This document shows, piece after piece, positions 26,561 to 33,512 of a DNA stretch of 64,000 nt. A program made the position numbers and the translations under genes. The stretch is from Deltaproteobacteria bacterium (GTDB taxonomy: Bacteria > Desulfobacterota > Binatia > HRBIN30 > CADEER01), in contig JAJCZJ010000052.1 of assembly GCA_029262455.1 (NCBI GenBank), positions 23,883 through 87,882 on the forward strand, read 5' to 3'. The notes beneath the pieces are model-generated. The model made no database searches and had not been told where the DNA came from. It saw nothing but the letters and a program-made list of their open reading frames with translations. Numbering within the stretch: position 1 is the stretch's first letter; each line of letters starts with the position of its first letter.

Positions 26561-26704
26561 TCAGTGAGTTGTGCTCGGACCGGTCCGAGCCTGTTGAGGT
26601 CGCCCCCGGTATGCGACGCCGAGCGAAAGTAGTACCGCAACCAGAATCGACAGAGCGAAGAACATCGGGGAGGTACGCAACCCACCACTTGTGAGGGGAA
26701 GCAC
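26561..26704 (-). CDS. Possible small single-span membrane peptide
   Basis: A short frame of 47 codons from a GTG (or 34 from the ATG at 26665) contains MFFALSILVAVLLSLGVAYRGR, a hydrophobic helix followed by basic residues, preceded by a Pro/Gly/Ser-rich stretch (VLPLTSGGLRTSP). It may be a real small membrane protein or the C-terminal anchor of a lost surface protein. There is no good ribosome site. Confidence 0.3.
   Translation of the reverse strand: MLPLTSGGLRTSPMFFALSILVAVLLSLGVAYRGRPQQARTGPSTTH
26573..26590. repeat. Perfect 18-bp palindrome
   Basis: GCTCGGACCGGTCCGAGC is identical on both strands. It lies in the 305-base stretch between the LPMO-like gene and the BNR remnant, inside the doubtful small frame. 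It could be a dimeric regulator site or a simple hairpin; no T-run follows on either strand. The rest of 26413-26717 shows nothing else I can name. Confidence 0.7.
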
Positions 26705-26717
26705 GCGCCAGCCTATC

Positions 26718-27092
26718 TCAGATCAGACAATTCCCCGCTAAACCTCGACCGATTTCTTGCCAGCTCTGAGGCGACCCAGCCGGGTCGGCGCAGATGAGAA
26801 AGGGCAGCGGGGGGGTTCCCGGCGGAGCAAACGGAGTCCCAGAGTCCTGCACACCCCCCATCATTACCGTCCCGTCGGCGGGACTCACAGAACCATGAAA
26901 GAACGCCTGCGTGCTGAGCCCGATATTGTGACCAACCCAGGTCGCGCCGTCATCCATGGTGCTATAGAGACCGCCATCGTTGCCGACCCGCAAGCGATTG
27001 CCGACCCATTCGAAAGTATGCTGGTCCACATGAATCCCGCCACAATCGGCACCTGGCACTGCGCCAAGCGGACCCCTGTAACCAGCTCCGAG
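26718..27092 (-). pseudogene. Remnant of a BNR/sialidase-like repeat protein
   Basis: This frame, offset from the end of the beta-propeller gene, reads a characteristic BNR-type segment: ADCGGIHVDQHTFEW, then RVGNDGGLYSTMDDGATWV, then GTVMMGGVQDSGTPF. It has no start of its own and stops after ~115 codons. In intact proteins of this kind this is the middle of a much larger repeat protein. It appears joined to the truncated dockerin tail of the upstream gene, so a deletion probably fused two exported-protein genes and shifted the frame. Confidence 0.6.
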
Positions 27093-28399
27093 ACGAAGAC
27101 GCGATCGTCATCGTTGCAGTCCATCGGGCAAGGACAACGAACCACGGTCAGGGCCGCCGGCGAGCAGCGAGCATTCGGGTTGTCCGATATTTTCGGCTCA
27201 GCGTGAAGCCGTCCGCAGTGCTCACCGTCCATCCGGAGGGTTCGAACACCATCGCCCTTTTCCAGACCGAACGCGGCAACTCGATCGAACGGAATCGTAC
27301 GATCCACTTGCGGAACCAATCCAAAAATCCTGGACTCGTCCGCGGAAAAGACGAGAGACACGACAGGCAGATCGGCCAAGTCGACTTCGTCGATCTGCGC
27401 GCGGGTTCGCGCATCGACCACTTCTAGATTCTCTCCCCTGAGATAGACCCTCTCGCGGCTCGGCCCCGAGGCCACTGTGCGCGACGCCTGTGAGTCGACG
27501 ATTTCACCCGAGTCCACTTCGATAACGACAATGCGCCCAGAACCATCGCCGTCGGTGACGCTCGCGTAGAGCCAGCGAGCATCTGGTGAAAAAGCGATCG
27601 CCCTGAACCGTAGCTCGTCGAACCCGGCCCTCGAGCTCTCCCCGGTGAGCGGATCTACGCGGTGCAGGCCTCCAACTTCGCCAAGCATGTAGAGCTCCCC
27701 GCTTGGGTGCTCTACGAGATCACGTACCGACCCGACATCCTCGATCCGCACCTCGTGAACCTCGAGAGTCTCCATATTGATGATCGCCACACCGCCTCGT
27801 TCGCTCGTCGGAAGTGTGCTGCCAACGGCCAAGTAGGACCCATCGCGCGAGAACCGAACAGTGACCCTCTCCAAGGGATGACCGACGTTGAACGAATCGA
27901 AAAAACGCATCGTACGAGCATCGAAGAGATGAACGACACACGTACCTGTACTAACCGCGACGACGCCCGTCTCCCGCACCGCATCGATCTTGGTCGCCAC
28001 CAAACCAGGCCATCTCGCCTCGCGATTACAACCGACGGCAATCCGATCCGGGAGTCGCACGACAGCTCTGATTGCGAGATCAGTGGCGTCAACCACCGCC
28101 ACGTTGTCCGACTCGGCATCAACCGCTACCAAGCACTCGCGCGCTCCGACGTGCTCGACGCGCAAAAGGACGATCGCAAGAACCGCCGGCAGCAAGGGAA
28201 GCAACCTCGATGGAACCAGCCGCGTTGGCGAACACCCAAATGAGACGGAGGAGGACGAACTGGCTTCCAAGACTTTGATGCTCCCCGGCACGCCGAAAGA
28301 GCCCAGGAATAGCCGCACAGAAGAAATCGCGACCTGAACGATAAGTCTAGGCAGAACCATTTTTTCGACTAGGAAAGCTATCAGGTCGATGAATGTCAA
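26885..28399 (-). CDS. Exported YVTN/WD40-like beta-propeller protein, 3' end damaged
   Basis: The frame codes for 504 residues. After a hydrophobic N-terminal part (about residues 60-85 look like a signal or anchor), repeats such as CLVAVDAESDNVAVVDATDLAI, TVRFSRDGSYLAVGS, FRAIAFSPDARWLYASV and SLVFSADESRIFGLV form a seven-bladed propeller. It then enters a dockerin/EF-hand module (CPMDCNDDDRVFVSELVTGVRLA) that breaks off. The last ~60 residues (after base ~27080) read the BNR remnant in the wrong frame and are not native. The start is uncertain: ATG at 28399 or 28360. Confidence 0.6.
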   Translation of the reverse strand: MTFIDLIAFLVEKMVLPRLIVQVAISSVRLFLGSFGVPGSIKVLEASSSSSVSFGCSPTRLVPSRLLPLLPAVLAIVLLRVEHVGARECLVAVDAESDNVAVVDATDLAIRAVVRLPDRIAVGCNREARWPGLVATKIDAVRETGVVAVSTGTCVVHLFDARTMRFFDSFNVGHPLERVTVRFSRDGSYLAVGSTLPTSERGGVAIINMETLEVHEVRIEDVGSVRDLVEHPSGELYMLGEVGGLHRVDPLTGESSRAGFDELRFRAIAFSPDARWLYASVTDGDGSGRIVVIEVDSGEIVDSQASRTVASGPSRERVYLRGENLEVVDARTRAQIDEVDLADLPVVSLVFSADESRIFGLVPQVDRTIPFDRVAAFGLEKGDGVRTLRMDGEHCGRLHAEPKISDNPNARCSPAALTVVRCPCPMDCNDDDRVFVSELVTGVRLAQCQVPIVAGFMWTSILSNGSAIACGSATMAVSIAPWMTARPGLVTISGSARRRSFMVL

Positions 28400-28755
28400 T
28401 CATTAGTTCCGACCAATCGGCTGGCATCGAAGCTGGCGCTCAGAAAGGTCGTTGTCTAGCGGTATCTGCTCGTCCTCGAGAGATTCGAGAGACCGAACCT
28501 AGCCCCCCTGCTGATGGTCACGCCGCGGATCGGGCCCGCCGTCGGCGAGCCTCCTCACTTTCTCTTTGTGGTTGTTCCACCACTTCCCCTCCCCTCTACC
28601 TCCGGGTGACGGGTTAAGGGGATCAAAGAAGCAAATTCCGCTCCCCCCTGCGGCACAACCCGTAGCGAGACTCAAGGTTCCTTCGGGAATCAAAGCAACC
28701 CACTACCGTGGCACAGTCATTGCGCCTACCAACCGAGGCGTGGGAGACAAAACCA
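28400..28755. other. Intergenic, 356 bases
   Basis: No convincing gene. The only structure I see is a small hairpin GGTTCC-TTCG-GGAATC at 28676-28691, a UUCG-capped stem in the leader of the serine hydrolase gene about 65 bases before its ATG. Promoters for the divergent neighbours must lie here, but no clear -35/-10 pair stands out. Confidence 0.5.
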
Positions 28756-29904
28756 ATGACGCAAATCGCCGGCAAATGCGCCGCTGGGTTCGATCGAGTC
28801 GAGCAGGCCTTCGCCGCCAACTTTGCCAGCGGCGAGCACGGCGCCGGGCTTTGCGTCGTCCTAGACGGGCGACCCGTCGTCGACGTATGGGGCGGCTTCA
28901 CCGACGAGGCTCGACAATCTCTGTGGCAGCGAGACACCCTGGTCAACTGCTTCTCGGTCGGCAAGGGAGTGCTGGCGATCCTCGCTCTCGATTGCATAGG
29001 TCGCGGCGAAGTCGAGCTCGACGCGGCGCTGTACGATCTCTGGCCTGAGGCGGCTTCTCTCGGCCCGAAGATGACCCTGCGCACTTGCCTGTCACACCGC
29101 GCCGGAGTGCCAGCCGTCCGACGCCGACTCGCCGACGACGTGATGTACCATTGGGAAACCATGTGCGCCGCCATTGTCGACCAGCAACCGTATTGGGATC
29201 CCGATTCGGCGCACGGATATCACGTCAACACCTGGGGCTTTCTGGTCGGCGAGATCTTGCGCCGCGCCACCGGGACTCCAGTGCGCGAGCTCTTTCGCGA
29301 GCGCATTGCTCTACCGGTCGCTGCCGACTTTCACTTCGGGCTCCCGGCCACCGAGCATCATCGGGTCGCCAAACTGATCATGCCCGAAGCGACGCTGAGC
29401 ACCCCGGAGGAATGGGCGCTGGCCTTTCCTGCGACCGGCGACGCGGAACACGATGCCATGGTTTGGCACAGCTACTTCAATCCCAACGGGCTCAGCGGAA
29501 TCGGAACAGTCAACACACCGGCCTGGCGTTCAGCAACGATCCCATCGACGAACTCTCACGCCGACGCCCGAGGCATCGCCCACGCATACTCGGCCCTAGA
29601 GGGCACAACACGCCATGTCATCAGCAAGCTCCTGCGCGCCGAAGCAGCGTCGATCCACTCAGAGGGGCTCGATCGCGTGTTGTCAAAGCCGTCCGCCTTC
29701 GGACTCGGATTCCAGCTCGGCCAATCAGGAGGCCGCTTCGGTCCCAACCCCGCCGCTTTCGGCCACTACGGCTACGGCGGCAGCCTCGGGATGTACGACC
29801 CCGACAACAACCTGGCGGTAGGCTATGTAACCAACAAACCCGGCGCCCGCTTCGACACCGCACGTACGCAAGGAATCTTGGACGCACTCTACCCTTGCCT
29901 CTAA
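28756..29904 (+). CDS. Beta-lactamase-fold serine hydrolase (class C/EstB-like)
   Basis: The 382-residue protein carries the serine hydrolase triad pattern: S-x-x-K in NCFSVGKGVLAI, the Y-x-N motif in HGYHVNTWGF, and an HYG-type element in FGHYGYGGSLG. No signal peptide is seen, so it is probably a cytoplasmic esterase, transpeptidase-like enzyme or amidase, as in the EstB/LovD-like group. The ATG at 28756 follows a GGGAGA site. It stands alone; downstream bases 29905-30013 hold no feature. Confidence 0.88.
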   Translation: MTQIAGKCAAGFDRVEQAFAANFASGEHGAGLCVVLDGRPVVDVWGGFTDEARQSLWQRDTLVNCFSVGKGVLAILALDCIGRGEVELDAALYDLWPEAASLGPKMTLRTCLSHRAGVPAVRRRLADDVMYHWETMCAAIVDQQPYWDPDSAHGYHVNTWGFLVGEILRRATGTPVRELFRERIALPVAADFHFGLPATEHHRVAKLIMPEATLSTPEEWALAFPATGDAEHDAMVWHSYFNPNGLSGIGTVNTPAWRSATIPSTNSHADARGIAHAYSALEGTTRHVISKLLRAEAASIHSEGLDRVLSKPSAFGLGFQLGQSGGRFGPNPAAFGHYGYGGSLGMYDPDNNLAVGYVTNKPGARFDTARTQGILDALYPCL

Positions 29905-30013
29905 GCGATCTCGCTGACGCGGTCCCGCCAGCACCTGCGCTGGCGACACAACCCCCTGAACCCGGACCGAATGCGGGACCCTCTGCTTCACCGGCAGTGG
30001 CGAACGAGGCCGA

Positions 30014-30979
30014 TCAGCGGATGTCGGGCGGTGGGAAATTGATGCATGCACGACCGCTGCAGGAACCGGTGCCCCTGACCAGGCCACCGGCACTTGTGCA
30101 CTCAGCGGCAGTGCGTTTCTCGCATTGCCGCTCGCCCAGGCAGCAACGGACCTCCATCAACTGGTGTCCTCCCGATGGAGTCCAATCGGGAATCGTCCGC
30201 TCAGGTCGCGCGCCGGGTGGCAGCGTCGGCGCCGACAGGCCAACCCTAGATCCCCAACCGTGGGGGAAGCGGTCCAACCAGGAGCCGCCGCGTACCAGGC
30301 GCACGGAAAACTGGTGAGCCGATTTATTGAAAAAGGTCACATCGCCGAGGGTGAAGGCGACGACCCACACGCCAGCCGGATTGCGCGCCAAGGAGGACGC
30401 CGACCAATAGGAGTTCTTCCGCGTGCAGCTGCAGGCAGGGTCGGACACATCGCGGCAGGCCGGACCGCAGCCCGCGGCGTGAAACGCCACGTCGGTCATC
30501 GGATAGGTCGTCGCCCGGTAGTCGACGATCGAGACCAGCTCCTCCCGCGTCGGCACGCGCCAGTCCGCCTGACCGGCGAAGCGGGCGGCATTGCGCTCCG
30601 CCGCGGCCGTCCAGACGGTGGTCGCCGCGTCGCACGTACGTCCTTCGCCGGTACATTGGTCGCAGCCAGTCGTGCCGTCTTCGGCGGTAGCCGCACACAG
30701 CGCCGCTGCAGCTGCCGTCGGCTGGCAGTACTTGCGGGTCACCGTGCAACGCCCCGCCCAGCGATAGTAGTTGTCGACGTCGTGCGGATTGTCGACGCTG
30801 CCGCGGCGATCGAGCTCGATCTGCTTCTCCCACTGCAGACCGGTCAGCTTGTCGGTGATTGTGCCGTTGGCGTTGTCCACGAAGCGCGGGCCGCGGGAAG
30901 CGCAGCCCGATTCACAGCCAGCCAGCACCATGCCATGCAGCACGGCCAGCACCAATCTCGTCGCACTCGTCACTCTCAT
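30014..30979 (-). CDS. DUF1566 (Lcl C-terminal-like) lipoprotein
   Basis: The 321-residue product has a lipoprotein-like N-terminus (MVLAGCESGC) and one DUF1566 domain: FVDNANGTITDKLTGLQWEK, WRVPTREELVSIVDY, NSYWSASSLARNPAGVWVVAF and FSVRLVRGG. A Cys-rich C-terminal tail follows. DUF1566 proteins are surface proteins of unclear role, sometimes with lectin-like folds. The start lies 32 bases beyond an attC site on the same strand, as in an integron cassette. A GTG 21 bases earlier is an alternative start. Confidence 0.8.
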   Translation of the reverse strand: MRVTSATRLVLAVLHGMVLAGCESGCASRGPRFVDNANGTITDKLTGLQWEKQIELDRRGSVDNPHDVDNYYRWAGRCTVTRKYCQPTAAAAALCAATAEDGTTGCDQCTGEGRTCDAATTVWTAAAERNAARFAGQADWRVPTREELVSIVDYRATTYPMTDVAFHAAGCGPACRDVSDPACSCTRKNSYWSASSLARNPAGVWVVAFTLGDVTFFNKSAHQFSVRLVRGGSWLDRFPHGWGSRVGLSAPTLPPGARPERTIPDWTPSGGHQLMEVRCCLGERQCEKRTAAECTSAGGLVRGTGSCSGRACINFPPPDIR

Positions 30980-31011
30980 CACGTTCGTCAGAAACAGCAC
31001 TGCCTGATGCG

Positions 31012-31076
31012 GCCTAACGTCCTTGCCGGGTCAGCCGCGCGGCTTTGGCCGAGTCGGCTGCAACGGCCTGTTAGAT
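31012..31076 (-). mobile_element. Integron-type attC recombination site
   Basis: On the minus strand the site runs from ATCTAAC (31076-31070, fits RYYYAAC) to GTTAGGC (31018-31012, fits GTTRRRY), 65 bases. Between them are AGGC-CGTTGCAG-CCGAC on one side and an imperfectly complementary half on the other, with a central CAGCCG/CGGCTG and CGGC-tttg-GCCG cruciform. The layout closely follows known cassette attC sites. It lies between two same-strand exported-protein genes. No integrase gene is in the window, so it may be a lone site or part of an array without integrase. Confidence 0.72.
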
Positions 31077-31221
31077 CAGTCGCACACAGCATACAACGTC
31101 CGCTGAAGATTCTGCGCCCGCCGGGAAGCACTCGCGAGAGAATCTAGTACCCGGTGTTCGGCGGAGTCCTCTGAGAAAAACTCTTTCGCTAGCTCGCACT
31201 CCCAGTTCTCACTGGCATTGA

Positions 31222-32337
31222 TCAACCTCTCAGATAAAGCCCTGCAGCCAAGACATTGCCGCCTGCCGCGTCATCGACTCTGACACCGTGAATCTCGACC
31301 GAGTAGGCCTCCTCCTCTACGAACCAGGTCTGCCCCGAGGTTGTTGACAGAGTTGATCGATCGAATTTGCATTTTCCGGACGATACCGTGCAGCTTCCCA
31401 GTTCTTGACCGACGACTTGCTCTGCAGTGCAATCTCCGATCGGGCAATCGGTCGTACTCAGGGTAAGGTCGCCGGTGAGCGATAGAGAGCGGCCTTCGCA
31501 GCCTGGCGTTAGACCGCTGAGACTCATCTTCGATCGGATGTCGCGCCGAGCACCGACGATCTCGAAGCTACCCCGTCCGGACTCCGAAAAAGCGCAGGTC
31601 GGATCGGCGGGAACAACCGGGTCGCATGCGGAGGTTGCCAAAATGCCCAACGTCGTTGTGTTCGTTGCAGTACAGGCGGTGACGCCGTTGACCAAGTTCC
31701 CTCGCGCATACCTCGCCCGTCTTGGCCCGGGGGGAAGAGACTGACGGGCTGGAGCGATGCCGCTCACTAGCGACACTTGGGCTGTCGGCCCAGTGCGAAC
31801 CATTGTGACCCGACCGAGCGGAACCGAATGACGTCCGACAGAGAAAACGCCGGGAAGGGCCTCTTCGATCGATGTGTTGATCTTGCATTTGCCGTTGCCG
31901 ACCGTGCAGCATGAGGCGCCCAACGGAAGGTCCTGCAGCTGCGTCCAAGTACAGTCCCCTGCTGACGAGCAGAACTCGCTGGACACGGCCGGTAAATCTG
32001 CCGCGACGCAGAGGACTTCTCCGTCGGGGCAGGACAGTCCGCGTATCCGCACTTTTATTTCGATGTCGGAACCATTGCTGTCGGACTCGAGCCAATATTT
32101 TGCCCGACCGCGTGACCCGAGCGTGCATACCGGGTCGCTCAGCACGGAGGGGCAAGCGCTGCCTGGCGCGTTGTTGGTGGATGTCGTACCGGTACCGGTC
32201 GGGCACTCTTCGTAGGAATTGACGAACCATCCTTCATAAGACCGCGCGCGCTTCGGCGCGTCGGGGAAAATGGCAAACGCTGCCGATGCAAACATTGCGA
32301 CGAGAAGCCAGCTGATGCCGCGTGAGACTCTTATCAT
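31222..32337 (-). CDS. Exported Cys-rich protein with internal duplication
   Basis: The 371-residue product has a signal peptide (residues ~1-22) and a consensus AAGGAGGATCC ribosome site. The mature part consists of two related ~160-residue halves: each has an ACxSxxxDPxC-like segment, then a strand with GR, and then GDCT-x2-Q...LG-(S/A)-SC(C)TV-x2-GKCK. I know no family for it. Conserved cysteines imply disulfides and an extracytoplasmic place. The gene ends 145 bases before the attC site on the same strand, so it could be the cargo of that cassette. Confidence 0.7.
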   Translation of the reverse strand: MIRVSRGISWLLVAMFASAAFAIFPDAPKRARSYEGWFVNSYEECPTGTGTTSTNNAPGSACPSVLSDPVCTLGSRGRAKYWLESDSNGSDIEIKVRIRGLSCPDGEVLCVAADLPAVSSEFCSSAGDCTWTQLQDLPLGASCCTVGNGKCKINTSIEEALPGVFSVGRHSVPLGRVTMVRTGPTAQVSLVSGIAPARQSLPPGPRRARYARGNLVNGVTACTATNTTTLGILATSACDPVVPADPTCAFSESGRGSFEIVGARRDIRSKMSLSGLTPGCEGRSLSLTGDLTLSTTDCPIGDCTAEQVVGQELGSCTVSSGKCKFDRSTLSTTSGQTWFVEEEAYSVEIHGVRVDDAAGGNVLAAGLYLRG

Positions 32338-32545
32338 GGATCCTCCTTTGCTTCGCTGAGTTACGTGCGTCGAGAAGGTAGCGTTAGTTCGTCATTGGCC
32401 CCGCTGTCAAGAAGCATTTTTGCTTGGCGACGATGTTCGATGATTAGATCCCCAACGGCCGCTTCCCCTCACCATCCATATTGGCCGTTGCCGAGAAACC
32501 CAGGCACACAGCCCTTGATGCCAACCGCCCCCCTGTCCCTGGCTC

Positions 32546-32965
32546 CTACTGCAGTTTATGTGGGTAGGGAAGCGGCGGGGCTAGGGTGATATTGGAGCAG
32601 CAGAGGTAGATCCAAGCGATCATGGCTTGAGGACGGATGACTTGCTTGGACACCTGTGAATCGCCGCGAGATCGCTCGCAACTAGCGGTTTTTCTTGAAG
32701 CTAAGAGTGGTGTCCACCAACTTTCATTGAAGCTAAGAGTGTCCACCAACTTTCGCCAACTTTCTTCCCCCAGGGGCAGGTGTTTCCATCGCCACGTCGG
32801 TTGGCGATCGTACGTTGAGCCCGGTTTGCCGCACTGCCCGCAGCGGGGTCGCCGTGCCCGTCGCGGGCGTACTGCGATCACCAGGCCCTCAAACTCGAAG
32901 CGGGCCTCTTGCACGACAATGGACGTGACACACAACAGCTTTCTCAATACGGTGGCAACGCGCAC
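32546..32965 (-). pseudogene. Truncated ISL3-type transposase fragment
   Basis: The first ~68 codons read like the N-terminus of an ISL3 transposase: LLCVTSIVVQEARFEFEGLV, then RPRRARRPRCGQCGKPG with the C-x2-C zinc knuckle, then YDRQPTWRWKHLPLGE. After base ~32760 the similarity stops and the frame runs through a duplicated 29-31-base repeat into sequence unlike a transposase. The catalytic DDE domain is absent, so it cannot be active. Confidence 0.7.
32695..32754. repeat. Tandem 28-31-bp duplication inside the IS relic
   Basis: TTGAAGCTAAGAGTG (GT) GTCCACCAACTTTC occurs at 32695-32725 and again at 32727-32754, the second copy lacking a GT. A further CCAACTTTC follows at 32756-32764. It marks the point where transposase similarity ends, so it may be the scar of the internal deletion. 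Confidence 0.75.
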
Positions 32966-33351
32966 GTGAAGTCCCTCCTCTTGTTCGGTGGCGGTTTGGT
33001 CGCTTCCACCAACGAGATTCAGGGATTTCCGTGCGTTTTTCTATTCGTCGCCGAGGCGAAAAACTTGTTTTTTCGCGCAGCCGCCAAACAGCCGTAGCGG
33101 AGCGGGTGTCAAGCTGCTTTTTGGTGCGCGAGGAATCGGCGACGACGCAGGAGTCGCCGAGGGAAAAAGCTGTTTGATACTCGCGTGAGCGCAGGCTACC
33201 CACGCCCAATCAAACCCTCAAACCCACCCACATAAACTGCAGAAGAGCCGAGATCTGGGCGACTGCACCCACCTGCCCTTCAAACACCTGGGATGCCGAA
33301 GCCGAATCACTCCGCACGCAACCCTCGGAGTTGGGGGACGTGGCTCCGACT

Positions 33352-33393
33352 TCGAAACCAAAAGAAGAAGCTCCCGCAGACCGGGAGCTTCTT
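33352..33393 (-). terminator. Intrinsic terminator of the 755-aa exported protein gene
   Basis: A 12-base-pair stem AAGAAGCTCCCG / CGGGAGCTTCTT (33365-33376 with 33382-33393, five-base loop) is followed on the minus strand by CTTTTGGTTTCG. It lies about 120 bases after the minus-strand stop at 33513, outside the IS relic. Confidence 0.75.
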
Positions 33394-33512
33394 GAATGAG
33401 CCGTCCGCGGATCGAACGCGTTCCAGTTGTCAGTAGTATTAGGCGCGATGCCCCAGTCTTCTGCTCTGCCATCGTGGCGAGGCAGAAGACCGAGACCCCG
33501 CTAGTCCTGAGG

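Larger units (their letters stand above)
32541..33249 (-). mobile_element. ISL3-family-derived relic with terminal inverted repeats
   Basis: The ends are inverted repeats: GGCTC-cta-CTGCAGTTTATGTGGGT at 32541-32565 and, on the other strand, GGCTC-tt-CTGCAGTTTATGTGGGT at 33249-33226; the inner 17 bases are identical. GGCTCTT-like ends are typical of ISL3 elements. The 709-base interior holds the first part of an ISL3-type transposase, so this is a truncated, non-autonomous copy. No clear 8-base target duplication is visible at the borders. Confidence 0.75.

Noticed and set aside
27230..27250. GGTTCGAAC, resembling a tRNA T-loop
   Set aside because: It lies inside the beta-propeller coding frame and no acceptor, D or anticodon stems can be drawn around it.
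29905..30013. Search for a second attC after the DUF1566 gene
   Set aside because: No RYYYAAC...GTTRRRY pair is visible here, so a complete second cassette cannot be claimed.
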